A stretch of 64,000 bases of DNA from Paucibacter aquatile (GCF_002885975.1 NZ_POSP01000003.1:124001-188000), one strand, 5' to 3'; counted from the stretch's first letter, positions 1 through 9,005 are shown. Notes: a model not told the origin generated them from the letters alone. Numbers and translations are program-made.

Positions 1-571
1 GGTGCTGTCGACCTGCTTCTTGAGGATGATTTTGATCACGCCAGCGATCGCGTCCGAGCCATAGATGGCCGAAGCGCCGCCGTTCAGCACTTCAATGCGG
101 TCGATCAGGGCGGCCGGGATGCTGGCGGTGTTGACGACATTGACCGAACCCTCGTAGGCCGTCGGGTAGTCCGCCACGCGGCGGCCGTTGACCAGGGTCA
201 GCGTGTGGTTGGGCCCCAGGCCGCGCAGGCTGATGGCATTGGCCGCCGGGGTGAAGGTGTTGCCGAAGTCCTCACCCTGGGTGAAGCCGGTGTTCTCGGT
301 CAGCGAGGCGAGCGCGTCGCCCACATTTTTGAAGCCCAGGCGGGTGATGTCCTCGGACTTGAGCACGGTGACGGCGGCCGGGCCCTCGGCCTGGGCGCGC
401 GAGATGCGCGAGCCGGTCACTTGCACCTGGGGCAAGGTGTCGTTGCTGGCGGCAGGAGGCTGGGCTGGAGTTTGGGCCAGGGCGGCGTGCGGCAGGCCAT
501 AGGCCATAGGCCAGGATGACAGCCAAAGCCAGCGGCGCCGGCCTGCTGCGGAACAGGGTCGGAGATTTCAT
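1..571 (-). CDS. TonB-dependent outer-membrane receptor, N-terminal part, frameshifted in the signal peptide
   Basis: The gene runs off the left edge. The minus-strand ATG at 571 opens a signal peptide (MKSPTLFRSRPAPLALAVIL). The mature part, ALAQTPAQPPAASND, is in another frame and continues as a TonB plug domain (LPQVQVTGSRI, ISLRGLGPNHTLTLVNGRRV, IEVLNGGASAIYGSDAIAGV). The two frames are separated by a perfect two-copy 7-bp repeat at 495-508. Removing one copy restores one continuous signal peptide ending ...YGLPHAALAQ. As written the gene is therefore off or broken. A read error is possible, because only the assembled sequence is visible. The substrate is unknown. Confidence 0.8.
495..512. 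repeat. Heptanucleotide tandem repeat (GGCCATA x2 plus GGCC)
   Basis: Two perfect direct copies of GGCCATA followed by GGCC lie inside the signal-peptide codons of the TonB receptor. Each copy added or lost changes the reading frame by one, so the tract could act as a slippage switch. Confidence 0.85.
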
Positions 572-749
572 GTGGAGCAATTTCCCTCGGTTGCAAACTT
601 CCGCCAGTCCGACGGCAGCGCGGTGCTGCGGTGGCTGGCATGTCGGGTGTCGGTCTGTTCGGCTCACGCCGACCGCACCGTTTTGTGGAGCCGCAACTCT
701 AGGGTTTGCTCTTAAGGGTTTGAACGAAGAAAAGGTTCTGTGCTTGGCT

Positions 750-783
750 GAAAAAAGCACAAGCCCGGCGCGCCGGGCTTGTG
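750..783 (-). terminator. Rho-independent terminator after marC
   Basis: On the minus strand, directly after the marC stop, there is a GC-rich palindrome (ACAAGCCCGGC / GCGCCGGGCTTGT, about 757-783). It is followed by a run of six T (plus-strand A at 751-756). Confidence 0.8.
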
Positions 784-799
784 TCTTCGAGAGCAGTGC

Positions 800-1402
800 T
801 CAGAGGCCGCCGATGAAATAGCGCTTGAGGCCGGCCAGGCACATCTCTACCGCAATGGCCGTCAGCACCAGGCCCATCAGCTTCTCGATGGCCGAGATCA
901 CCGAATCGCCGAGCAGGCGGCGGATGCGATCGGCCATCAGCAAGGTCAGGCCCGAGACCCACATCGCCGCGCACAGCGCGCCGATCCAGTCCCAGATGCG
1001 CTCGGGCTGGCGCGAGGCCAGCAGCAGCACGGTCGCCATGGCCGAGGGGCCGGCCAGCAAGGGCACGGCCAGCGGGAAGATGAAGGGCTCTTTGCCCGGC
1101 TCCAGGCCGTAGGCCGATTCACCGGCGCTGCCGAAGATCATCTTGATGGCGATGATCAGCAGAATCACGCCTCCGGCCACTTCGAGCGAACGCTCAGACA
1201 GGTGCATGACGCTCAAAAAGCTGTCGCCAAAGAACATGAAGGCCAGCAGAACGATGGCGGCCAGGCCCACCTCGCGGGTGGCCACGCGGGCCCGGCGTTC
1301 CTTGGGCACTTCGCGCATGATGCCGATGAAGATGGGCAAACTGCCGAGCGGGTCCAGCACCAGCAAGAGCAGGATGAAGGCGGAGAGAAAACTATGATCC
1401 AT
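800..1402 (-). CDS. MarC family integral membrane protein
   Basis: A 200-residue protein starting MDHSFLSAFILLLLVLDP. It has the six hydrophobic segments of the MarC/UPF0056 family and the early LDPLGSLPIFIGI and central PLAVPLLAGPSAMATVLLL segments typical of it. The family sits in the inner membrane; its substrate is not established, and an older link to multiple antibiotic resistance is not supported. The ATG at 1402 is chosen because the upstream extension is low-complexity. The gene is divergent from the Lrp regulator and followed by a clear terminator. Confidence 0.85.
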   Translation of the reverse strand: MDHSFLSAFILLLLVLDPLGSLPIFIGIMREVPKERRARVATREVGLAAIVLLAFMFFGDSFLSVMHLSERSLEVAGGVILLIIAIKMIFGSAGESAYGLEPGKEPFIFPLAVPLLAGPSAMATVLLLASRQPERIWDWIGALCAAMWVSGLTLLMADRIRRLLGDSVISAIEKLMGLVLTAIAVEMCLAGLKRYFIGGL

Positions 1403-1531
1403 GGCCGCAATTGTCGCGCCCCTGCCGTGACACAAGACTGAACTTGCGCCGCAAATGCCCGCCAATCTCTGTCTTGCCCTTGACCACGCTCGTTCGCACG
1501 CCCGTTCCCAAGCCCACTCCCAGAGCCCGCC

Positions 1532-2011
1532 ATGACCGACGCCGCCACCAAGCTGGACACCATCGACCGCCGCCTGATCGAGGCCCTGCAACGCGATGGC
1601 CGGGCCTCCAATGTGGAGCTGGCGGCGCAGGTGCATCTCTCGCCCCCTCAGTGTTTCCGGCGCGTCAAGGCCCTGGAAGAGCGCGGCGTGCTGCGCGGCT
1701 ACCGCGCTCTGGTGACGCCGCAAAGCCTTGGCCTGGGCGTGACGGCTTTTGTCAGCCTCAATATCGACGGCGAAGCCTTCGACCGGGTGCGCGAGATCGA
1801 GGGCTTGATCCGCGACTTCCCCGAGATCCTGGAATGCCACACCGTTTCGGGCGACTGCGACTACCTGCTCAAGGTGGTGGCCAGCGACCTGAAGTCGCTG
1901 TCCCAATTCCTGACCGACCGGCTGATGCAGATCCGCGGTGTGGCCGACATCCGCTCGATGATTTGCCTGGAAGAGATCAAGCCGCCCTCCCCCTTGCCAG
2001 TGGCTCGCTGA
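1532..2011 (+). CDS. Lrp/AsnC family transcriptional regulator
   Basis: A 159-residue protein with an N-terminal winged helix-turn-helix (LDTIDRRLIEALQRDGR...VELAAQVHLSPPQCFRRVKALEE). The C-terminal RAM/effector domain contains the conserved HTVSGDCDYLLKV segment. Length is usual for the family, which includes global leucine-responsive and local amino-acid regulators. The effector and targets cannot be read from the sequence. It is divergent from marC, with 129 bp between the starts, so control of marC is possible but unproven. Confidence 0.9.
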   Translation: MTDAATKLDTIDRRLIEALQRDGRASNVELAAQVHLSPPQCFRRVKALEERGVLRGYRALVTPQSLGLGVTAFVSLNIDGEAFDRVREIEGLIRDFPEILECHTVSGDCDYLLKVVASDLKSLSQFLTDRLMQIRGVADIRSMICLEEIKPPSPLPVAR

Positions 2012-2029
2012 CACCCAAGAGCCTGGCCG

Positions 2030-3043
2030 TCACGCGCGCGGGTGGTGTTGGGCGTGAATCAGCTTCAGGCGTTCGCGCGCCACATGGGTGTAGATCTGCG
2101 TGGTGGACAGATCGGCATGACCCAGCAACAGCTGCACCACGCGCAGATCGGCGCCATGGTTGAGCAAATGGGTGGCGAAGGCATGGCGCAAGGTGTGCGG
2201 TGAGATGGGACTCAGGATGCCTGCTTGCAGCGCGTACTTCTTGACCAAGGTCCAGAACATCTGGCGCGTCATGCCTTCGCCGCGCACGGTCACGAACAAG
2301 GCATCGCAGGCATGGCTCTTGAGCAGCAACGGCCGCGCCTCCTGCAAGTAGCGCATCAGCCAGCCATGCGCTTCTTCGCCAAAGGGCACGAGGCGCTCCT
2401 TGCTGCCCTTGCCGGTGATGCGCAACACTGCCTCGCGGAAGCCGACACGCACGCTTTTGAGCGTCACCAGCTCGGTCACGCGCAGGCCACTGGCATACAT
2501 CAGCTCCAGCATGGCGCGGTCGCGCAGGCCCAGTTCGTTGCCCACATCGGGCGCTTGCAGCAAGGCCTCGACCTGGGCCTGGCTGAGCAGCTTGGGCACG
2601 CGCAGCGGGGTCTTGGCATTGGCCAGCTTGAGGGTCGGGTCTTGCCCCAGGCGCTGCTCACGCAGGGCCCAGCGGAAGTAGCGCTTGAACACACTCAGCC
2701 GCCGGTTGGAGCTGCTGGTCTTGCTGCCGGCATGGCGGGCCATGGCGTAGGCCTGCAGATCAGCTTCGCCGCAGGCGTCCAGCGAGCGATCGGCATGCCG
2801 GGCCAGCCACTGGGCCAACAGGTTCAGATCGCGCCGATACGCCTGCAGGGAGTTGCCGGCCAAGCCATCCTCCAGCCACAAGGCCTCCACAAAGGCCTCA
2901 ATGCCCTGCTGGCTGGCCCGCTCGGCCGCCAGCTGCGCCGGCGAGAGCGGGCCGAGCGCCTCGGTGGGGAGCTCAGTCGCGAGCTCAGTCGCGAGCTCAG
3001 TCGAGCTTGAGCTTTTGCTTCTCGACGACCTTTTTGTAGACAT
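2030..3043 (-). CDS. xerD: Site-specific tyrosine recombinase XerD
   Basis: Core alignment to XerD is strong: an N-terminal SAM-like domain (IEAFVEALWLEDGLAGNSLQ) and a catalytic domain with R in ASGLRVTEL, K in GKGSKER, HTLRHAF, LGHADLSTTQIYTHV and the C-terminal QHHPRA. It resolves chromosome dimers at dif together with XerC and FtsK. This is not an integron integrase, since the IntI-specific insert is absent. The only in-frame ATG (3043) lies inside the preceding gene, giving an about 50-residue N-terminal extension and a 47-bp overlap. Part of that extension (TELATELATELPTE) comes from a 12-bp tandem repeat. Confidence 0.92.
   Translation of the reverse strand: MSTKRSSRSKSSSSTELATELATELPTEALGPLSPAQLAAERASQQGIEAFVEALWLEDGLAGNSLQAYRRDLNLLAQWLARHADRSLDACGEADLQAYAMARHAGSKTSSSNRRLSVFKRYFRWALREQRLGQDPTLKLANAKTPLRVPKLLSQAQVEALLQAPDVGNELGLRDRAMLELMYASGLRVTELVTLKSVRVGFREAVLRITGKGSKERLVPFGEEAHGWLMRYLQEARPLLLKSHACDALFVTVRGEGMTRQMFWTLVKKYALQAGILSPISPHTLRHAFATHLLNHGADLRVVQLLLGHADLSTTQIYTHVARERLKLIHAQHHPRA
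2969..3004. repeat. 12-bp tandem repeat at the xerD/Bug junction
   Basis: Three head-to-tail copies of GAGCTCAGTCGC (the last ending in GA) span the stop codon of the Bug gene and encode ELAT repeats in the N-terminal extension of XerD. Confidence 0.85.
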
Positions 3044-4040
3044 CAAACTCGGCACTGATCTGGGCGGCGAACTGCTCGGGGGTATTGGCAACGATCAGGG
3101 AACCTGTGTCCTCGATGCGCTTTTTGACGTCGGGCAGCTCCAGCGTCTTCTTGACTGCATCATGCACCTTGGTTACGACGTCCTTGGGCAGATTCTTGGG
3201 ACCGTGCACACCGTAGTAGGCCATGCGATTGACAGGCTCCAGGCCCATCTCTTTGAACGTGGGCACATTGGGCAGCACCGCCAAGCGACTGGGTGCGGCC
3301 ACGACGATGGGGATCAAGCGGCCATCCTTGATGAAGGGCAGCGCCGAAGGCAGGTTGTCGAAAATGATGGGCACCTGGCCAGCCACGGTGTCGTTCAGGG
3401 CCGGGCCCGCGCCGCGGTACGGGATGTGCAGCACGAAAACGCCGGACAAGCTCTTGTACAGCTCCATCTGCAGATGGCCGATGCCGCCGGTGCCCGAACT
3501 GGCGTAGCTGTGTTTGCCCGGGCTCTTCTTCAGCTCGGCCACAAAACTCTTGTAGTCGCGGGCGGGAAAGCTCGGGTGCACCGCAATCACGTTCGGCGTG
3601 GCCGCCATATTGATGATGGGTGTGAAGTCGCTGATCGGGTTGTAGGGGATCTTGGGGTCGATGGCCGGGTTGGCCGCCGTGGTGGACACCGTGGCCACGC
3701 CCAGGGTGTAGCCATCGGCCACCGCCTTGGAGATTTCATTGGCCCCGATCTTGCCGCCGCCACCGGCCTTGTTCTCGACCAGCATGGTTTGACCCAGGGC
3801 CTGGTTGACCTTTTCAGCCACCACGCGGGCGATGATGTCGGTGGTGCCGCCCGGAGCGAAGGGCACGATCAGGCGCACCGGCTTGGCGCCGGGATAGGCT
3901 GCCTGGGCCTGGGCCGAACTCACCGCCCCCAGGCCCAGCATCAGGCTGCCGGCGGCCGCCACGCTGGCGCGCAGGCAGGCGCGGCGGCGGTTGATGTTCA
4001 GGCTCTGCGAGGTATTGCGCTTCGGGTGCTTCAAGGTCAT
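2997..4040 (-). CDS. Bug/TctC family periplasmic solute-binding protein
   Basis: A 347-residue protein with a basic N-terminus and hydrophobic signal segment (RRRACLRASVAAAGSLMLGLGAVSSAQAQA). A canonical Bug domain follows: YPGAKPVRLIVPFAPGGTTDIIAR, AGGGGKIGANEISKA, SSGTGGIGHLQMELY and VPTFKEMGLEP. These proteins capture carboxylates for tripartite tricarboxylate transporters, but many in Burkholderiales are orphans, and no TctA/TctB gene is visible here. The ATG at 4040 is preceded by CGGAG at good spacing. The 3' end overlaps xerD. Confidence 0.9.
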   Translation of the reverse strand: MTLKHPKRNTSQSLNINRRRACLRASVAAAGSLMLGLGAVSSAQAQAAYPGAKPVRLIVPFAPGGTTDIIARVVAEKVNQALGQTMLVENKAGGGGKIGANEISKAVADGYTLGVATVSTTAANPAIDPKIPYNPISDFTPIINMAATPNVIAVHPSFPARDYKSFVAELKKSPGKHSYASSGTGGIGHLQMELYKSLSGVFVLHIPYRGAGPALNDTVAGQVPIIFDNLPSALPFIKDGRLIPIVVAAPSRLAVLPNVPTFKEMGLEPVNRMAYYGVHGPKNLPKDVVTKVHDAVKKTLELPDVKKRIEDTGSLIVANTPEQFAAQISAEFDVYKKVVEKQKLKLD

Positions 4041-4123
4041 GCCAAACTCCGAGGGTGAATTTCTCACCATCCTAGCCCGGCCGCCGAGCAGTCCGGCTCG
4101 CATTTCTACGTAGCCTGCGCAGA

Positions 4124-4783
4124 TCAGCTGGTGGTTTCGCCCAGCAAGCCGGCCTTGAGGCGCTTGTCCACGGGTTTCTCGCCCAAAAACACCTTCAGGA
4201 ATGCGGTGTACAGATCAGCCCCAGGCACGGCCTGACCCCATTGCTTGCCGTTCACGATCAACACCGTGCCCTGCTCGGGCAGAAAATCGATGTTGATCAG
4301 GTCGTTCTTGCGCACCTTGCCCACCGACTGCAGGTTTTGCGTGAACTGGGGCAGCCGCGTGCTCAGCGCCTCTTTCTCGGCCTCGCTGCAGTTGCGGCCC
4401 ACGCCTTTGTTGACAGCCTTGACGAACTCCTCAGCGCCCACCTCCAGCAACATGCGGATCTGCACCCGCTTGGGTCCCGATGTGGCATAGACGGCCTCGG
4501 GTGAGGTGGCTTTGTGGCTCAGGTACAAACCTGCCACATAGCCGCGAAGAATCGAAACGGCGCGCTTGCCCACGCCATTGAGGACCAAGCTGCTGCCGGC
4601 CAGCTGGATCTTGTCCTCGAACTCCTGGTCCTCGTACTTGAAAGCCTGGGCCGGGCGAGCCAACGAGGCACTGCCCACGATGGCCGCACCGAGCGAAAGC
4701 AAGAAGCGGCGGCGCGCAGCGCCCGTCACAAGGGTCGAAGAAGCAATGCGGGCCGGGTGGGACGAGGGAACAACAACAGCCAT
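4124..4783 (-). CDS. Exported chalcone isomerase-fold protein
   Basis: About 219 residues: a Tat-like or Sec signal (GAARRRFLLSLGAAIVGSASLARPAQA), then a chalcone-isomerase-like domain (GSSLVLNGVGKRAVSILRGYVAGLYLSHKA, VNKGVGRNCSEAEKEAL, INIDFLPEQGTVLIVNGK). Bacterial members of this fold are periplasmic and of unclear function; flavonoid isomerisation should not be assumed. The ATG at 4783 is preferred over one 39 bases upstream because the signal sequence then begins sensibly. Confidence 0.75.
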   Translation of the reverse strand: MAVVVPSSHPARIASSTLVTGAARRRFLLSLGAAIVGSASLARPAQAFKYEDQEFEDKIQLAGSSLVLNGVGKRAVSILRGYVAGLYLSHKATSPEAVYATSGPKRVQIRMLLEVGAEEFVKAVNKGVGRNCSEAEKEALSTRLPQFTQNLQSVGKVRKNDLINIDFLPEQGTVLIVNGKQWGQAVPGADLYTAFLKVFLGEKPVDKRLKAGLLGETTS

Positions 4784-4955
4784 GGTGCGGGCAAGAAGCC
4801 GGTAGTCGCGACAAGGCCTCAACGATACCTGTTACCGAGCGCGCCCCGAGTGGCTGGCCCGGCGCGCTGAGAGGTAGCAGGAAATGCGCCCTTCCGGCTC
4901 TGCTCAAGCCGGCGCATGCCTTCGCCCGCTCAGTCGCGCTGGCACACTGGCACCC

Positions 4956-5855
4956 ATGCCCGACGTCTATTTGCTGCTGCCCGACTTCCTGCTGATTCTT
5001 TGCGGTTTTCTGCTCTGCCGTTACAGCGGCCTGGACCGCCCGGTCTGGGAGGCGGCCGAGCGCCTGGTTTACTACCTGCTGTTCCCGGTCCTGCTCTTCA
5101 ACTCCATTTTGCGCACGCCGCTGCAGCCCGGCGCGACGGCCGATCTGGCCCTGGGCGGCGTGCTCAGCTGCCTGGCCGGCGTGCTGCTGGCCTACAGCCT
5201 GCGCGCCCTGCCCGGCGTGGATGCGCGTTTGCATGCCTCGGGCGCGCAGACGGCGTTTCGCTTCAACTCCTTCATCGCCCTGGCTCTGGCCGAACGCCTG
5301 CACGGCGCGCAGGGCGTGGCCTGGGTGGCGCTGCTGATCGCCTTGTGCGTGCCGATCTGCAATATCGCCGCCGTCTGGCCACTGGCCCGGCATGGCGGCC
5401 ACGGCTATGTGCGCGAGCTGGCGCGCAACCCACTGATCCTGGCCACCCTGGCCGGCCTGACCGGCAATCTCCTCGGCCTGAAGCTGCCCGAACCGGCCGC
5501 CCTGACCCTGCACCGCATCGGCCTGGCCGCCCTGCCCCTGGGCTTGATGGCGGTGGGCGCCGGCCTGCGCTTCGGCGCCCTGCGAGATGCGCCGCGCCTG
5601 GCGGCCGCCCTGCTCGGCATCCGCCACCTGGCCTTGCCGCTGGTCGGCCTGGGCCTGGCACTGGCCCTGCAGCTGCCGGCGCCGCAGCGCGCCACCTTGC
5701 TGATGTTCACCGCCCTGCCGACCGCCTCGAGTGCCTATGTGCTGGCCGTGCGCATGGGCGGCAACGGGCCTTTTGTCGCCGGCCTGGTCACCCTGTCTAC
5801 CCTGCTGGGCATGCTCAGCCTGCCGCTGTGGCTGGTGGTGCTGCGTTTTCTGTAG
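4956..5855 (+). CDS. AEC (auxin efflux carrier-like) family permease
   Basis: A 299-residue, very hydrophobic protein with about ten membrane segments. The AEC-type halves are visible (LVYYLLFPVLLFNSILR near the N-terminus; NPLILATLAGLTGNLLGLKLP in the middle; TALPTASSAYVLAVRMGG near the C-terminus). Bacterial AEC members move malate, malonate and similar organic acids, but the substrate here is unknown. The 3' end overlaps the convergent queG gene by 41 bp. Confidence 0.85.
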   Translation: MPDVYLLLPDFLLILCGFLLCRYSGLDRPVWEAAERLVYYLLFPVLLFNSILRTPLQPGATADLALGGVLSCLAGVLLAYSLRALPGVDARLHASGAQTAFRFNSFIALALAERLHGAQGVAWVALLIALCVPICNIAAVWPLARHGGHGYVRELARNPLILATLAGLTGNLLGLKLPEPAALTLHRIGLAALPLGLMAVGAGLRFGALRDAPRLAAALLGIRHLALPLVGLGLALALQLPAPQRATLLMFTALPTASSAYVLAVRMGGNGPFVAGLVTLSTLLGMLSLPLWLVVLRFL

Positions 5856-6984
5856 CGGCCACGTCGGCGTTTTGCGCCAGCGCCCAGTCCAGATGCTCGG
5901 CCAGCAACTCGCCGGCCTGGGCGCGCTGGGCCAGCAAGACCGCGCGCAGGGCTGGCCATTCGCGCTGACGCAAGGCATTGCCCGAGACCACGGCCAGATT
6001 TCGCTGCCAGCGGCCATGGCCGATGCGGCGCATGGCCGAGCCCTCGGTCTGGCGCAGGAACTGCTCCTCGCTCCAGGACCAGTAGCTCAGCAAATCTCCG
6101 CCGGCCATGGCCGGGCGGGCATCGAAATCGGCCAGCTGGGCCTTCTGGGCAAACTTGTTCCATGGACAGATCAGCTGGCAGTCGTCGCAGCCGTAGAGGC
6201 GGTTGCCGATCAAGGGCCGCAACTCGATGGGAATGGCGCCTTCATGTTCGATGGTCAGGTAAGACACACAGCGCCGCGCATCGACCCGGTAGGGTGCGAC
6301 GATGGCGCCCGTCGGGCAGGCCTCCAGGCAGGCGCTGCATTGCCCGCAATGGGCCGTGACCGGCTCGCTCAGCGGTAGAGGTAGGTCGATGTAGATCTCG
6401 CCCAGAAAGAACATCGAACCCACATCGCGGTGCAGGGTCAGGGTGTGCTTGCCGCGCCAGCCGATGCCGGAGCGGGAGGCCAGCTCCACCTCCAGCACCG
6501 GCGCCGAATCGGTGAACACGCGGTAACCGAAAGGGCCCACGGCCTCGCTCAAACGCGTGGCCAGCAGCTGTAGGCGGGCGCGCAGTACCTTGTGATAGTC
6601 GCGCCCCCGGGCGTAGAGCGAGATCTGGGCGCGCTGCGGATCGGCCAGGCGCTGCCATTCCACGGCCTGCCAGTCGGCGCCGCTGTCGCGCGGCAGGTAG
6701 TCCATGCGCAAGCTCAGCACCCGCAGCGTGCCTGGCACCAGCTCCGCCGGCCGCGCGCGCTTGAGGCCATGGCTTTGCATATAGTGCATGGAGCCGTGGA
6801 AACCCGCCTCCAGCCAGGCCAGCAAACCGGCTTCGGCGCTGTGCAGATCGATATCGGCCACGCCAATCTGTGAGAATCCAAGCTCCAGCGCCCAGCGGCG
6901 CAGCGCGGCCATCAGGCCGTCGGCATCCAAGCCCGCTGTGCCCGGCTTGCTGTTTGTGTTCGACTGTTGTGGAGCCTGCGTCAT
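5815..6984 (-). CDS. queG: Epoxyqueuosine reductase QueG
   Basis: A 389-residue protein that reduces epoxyqueuosine to queuosine in tRNA (last step of Q synthesis). It has the QueG signature DUF1730-type N-terminal half (GRDYHKVLRARLQLL, FTDSAPVLEVELA, GKHTLTLHRDVGSMFFLGEI). Two [4Fe-4S] ligand sets follow (CGQCSACLEACPTGAI and CDDCQLICPWNK). It is divergent from tsaE, with abutting start regions, as often seen in proteobacteria, and its 3' end overlaps the AEC gene. Confidence 0.95.
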   Translation of the reverse strand: MTQAPQQSNTNSKPGTAGLDADGLMAALRRWALELGFSQIGVADIDLHSAEAGLLAWLEAGFHGSMHYMQSHGLKRARPAELVPGTLRVLSLRMDYLPRDSGADWQAVEWQRLADPQRAQISLYARGRDYHKVLRARLQLLATRLSEAVGPFGYRVFTDSAPVLEVELASRSGIGWRGKHTLTLHRDVGSMFFLGEIYIDLPLPLSEPVTAHCGQCSACLEACPTGAIVAPYRVDARRCVSYLTIEHEGAIPIELRPLIGNRLYGCDDCQLICPWNKFAQKAQLADFDARPAMAGGDLLSYWSWSEEQFLRQTEGSAMRRIGHGRWQRNLAVVSGNALRQREWPALRAVLLAQRAQAGELLAEHLDWALAQNADVAATENAAPPATAAG

Positions 6985-7497
6985 TTGCGCATTCTAGAAA
7001 CCCGCTCTCTGCGCTGGCCCGATGAGGCCGCCACCCAGGCCTTTGCCGAGCGCCTGGCGCGCTGCCCTTCTTTGCGTGATGCCAATCTGGAGCTGCACGG
7101 CAGCCTGGGCGCCGGCAAGACCAGTCTGGTGCGCCACCTGCTGCGAGCGCTGGGGGTGGCCGGGCGCATCAAGAGCCCCAGTTACGCCGTGCTGGAGAGT
7201 TACGACCTCGCCGACTGGGGCGGCCAGGGCTTGGTCAGCCATTTCGACTTCTACCGCTTCAGCGACCCGCGCGAGTGGGAAGACGCGGGCTTTCGCGAGA
7301 TCTTCACCGCCCCCGGCCTCAAGCTCAGCGAATGGCCCGAGAAAGCCGCCGGCATGCTGCCCGATGCCGATCTGCAGGTGCACCTGAACACCGAGAACGA
7401 TGACAGCCGCACCGTCGAGCTGCGCGCTGGCACGGCACGGGGTCAGGTCTTGCTGCAGGAGCTTCAGGCCCTCGAAATCCCGGGAGGCCCGGTATGA
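6985..7497 (+). CDS. tsaE: tRNA threonylcarbamoyladenosine biosynthesis ATPase TsaE
   Basis: A P-loop protein (GSLGAGKTSLVRHLLRALG) with the family's SPSYAVLESYDL, HFDFYRFSDPREWEDAGF and LKLSEWPEKA segments. It supports TsaB/TsaD/TsaC in making t6A37 of tRNAs. No ATG is available. A TTG at 6985 with GGAG about ten bases upstream is chosen; a TTG at 6967 would overlap the queG start. It overlaps amiC by ATGA, so the two are co-translated. Confidence 0.9.
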   Translation: MRILETRSLRWPDEAATQAFAERLARCPSLRDANLELHGSLGAGKTSLVRHLLRALGVAGRIKSPSYAVLESYDLADWGGQGLVSHFDFYRFSDPREWEDAGFREIFTAPGLKLSEWPEKAAGMLPDADLQVHLNTENDDSRTVELRAGTARGQVLLQELQALEIPGGPV

Positions 7498-8888
7498 GCG
7501 CCGAGCGTCGCCGCGCCCTCCGGGCCATGGGCGGCCTGGCCCTGCTGCTGCGCCTGCCCGCGGCTGCGGCAGCACCGAGCAGCCATGGCGCCAACAGCAC
7601 CATCGTCGCCGTGCGGGTCTGGCCTGCCGAGGCCTACACCCGGGTGACCTTGGAATCCGACAAAGCCTTGGCCGCCACCCATTTCATGGTGGAAGCGCCC
7701 GACCGCCTGGTCATCGATGTCGATGGCCTGGAGCTCAGCCCCAATCTGCGCGGCCTGCTGGGCAAGGTCAAGGCCGACGACCCCTTCATCGCCGGCGTTC
7801 GCGTGGGCCAGAACACGCCGCGCGTGGTGCGCATCGTGCTGGACCTGAAGCAGCCGGTGGCGCCGCAGATCTTCACCCTGGCGCCGGTGGCCGCCTACCA
7901 GCACCGGCTGGTGTTTGACCTCTACCCCAAGGTGGCCGTCGACCCCCTGCTGGCCTTGATCAAGGAAAAAGATCAGGCCGAGCGCGAGGCCGCGCAGTCG
8001 GTGCAAGACGCCTTGGGTGAGCTGATTGCCAAGCTCGACAAACCGGCGCTCAATGCACCCGGCGCCGCCAAGCCCGGCGCCAGTGCGGCGTCTGCACCTG
8101 CAGCGCAGAACACCCCGGCCCCGCAGGTCAACCTGCCCGCCCCGGCTCCGGCTGAACCCTCGCAAGCCAAGCTGGACCGGCTCATTGTCATTGCCCTCGA
8201 TCCTGGCCATGGTGGCGAGGATCCTGGCGCCATTGGCCCCAGCGGCCTGCGCGAGAAGGATGTGGTGCTGGCCATTGCTCAGCAATTGCGCGAACGCCTC
8301 AACCGCAATCCGAACATGCGCGTGCTGCTGACCCGCGATGCCGATTTCTTTGTGCCGCTGCGCGAGCGGGTGCAGAAAGCACGGCGCGTGCAGGCCGATC
8401 TGTTCGTGTCCATCCACGCCGACGCGTTCTTCACGCCGCAGGCACGCGGCGCCTCGGTGTTCGCGCTCAGCGATGGTGCGGCCAGCAGCCAAGCCGCGAA
8501 ATGGATGGCCAACCGCGAGAATGCGGCCGATCTGGTTGGCGGCGTCAACGCGGCGGTGAAGGATGCCAGCGTGCTCAAGGCCATGTTGGACATGAGCACC
8601 ACCGCTCAGATCAAGGACAGCCTCAAGCTCGGCAGTGAGGTGCTGGGCCAGATCGGCCGGGTCGGCACCTTGCACAAGCGCCGGGTCGAGCAAGCGGGTT
8701 TTGCCGTGCTCAAGGCACCCGATGTGCCCTCCATCCTGGTCGAGACCGCCTTCATCTCCAACCCCGAGGAAGAGGCCAAGCTGCGTGACCCCGAATACCA
8801 GGCCAAGCTGGTCGAGGCCTTGGCCACCGGCATCGCACGCTATTTCGCCAAGAACCCGCCGCTGGCGCGTCATCGCGCCCTGAGTTGA
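7494..8888 (+). CDS. amiC: N-acetylmuramoyl-L-alanine amidase AmiC
   Basis: A 464-residue cell-separation amidase. It has a twin-arginine-like export signal (MSAERRRALRAMGGLALLL), an AMIN septal-targeting domain (about 35-145), a Pro/Ala linker (about 180-235) and an Amidase_3 domain. The zinc and catalytic motifs are all present: DPGHGGEDPGAIG, LREKDVVLAIA, FVSIHADAF and VPSILVETAFISNPEEE. It cleaves the stem peptide from MurNAc at the septum. The ATGA overlap with tsaE is the conserved tsaE-ami arrangement. Confidence 0.93.
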   Translation: MSAERRRALRAMGGLALLLRLPAAAAAPSSHGANSTIVAVRVWPAEAYTRVTLESDKALAATHFMVEAPDRLVIDVDGLELSPNLRGLLGKVKADDPFIAGVRVGQNTPRVVRIVLDLKQPVAPQIFTLAPVAAYQHRLVFDLYPKVAVDPLLALIKEKDQAEREAAQSVQDALGELIAKLDKPALNAPGAAKPGASAASAPAAQNTPAPQVNLPAPAPAEPSQAKLDRLIVIALDPGHGGEDPGAIGPSGLREKDVVLAIAQQLRERLNRNPNMRVLLTRDADFFVPLRERVQKARRVQADLFVSIHADAFFTPQARGASVFALSDGAASSQAAKWMANRENAADLVGGVNAAVKDASVLKAMLDMSTTAQIKDSLKLGSEVLGQIGRVGTLHKRRVEQAGFAVLKAPDVPSILVETAFISNPEEEAKLRDPEYQAKLVEALATGIARYFAKNPPLARHRALS

Positions 8889-9005
8889 GGTTTCGTCAGC
8901 CTGCGCCCATCACGCAATAGCTCGTAGAAACCCGAATGTCGGTGGACTTGCCATTGAGCGCCCATCGCAACGAAACCCTGCTGTAACTGCTGGATTTGCC
9001 ACAGC

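Noticed and set aside
2030..3043. Taking the tyrosine recombinase as the integron integrase
   Set aside because: Its motifs and ending (QHHPRA) are those of XerD, the IntI-specific insert is missing, and it lies 24 kb from the array among core genes.
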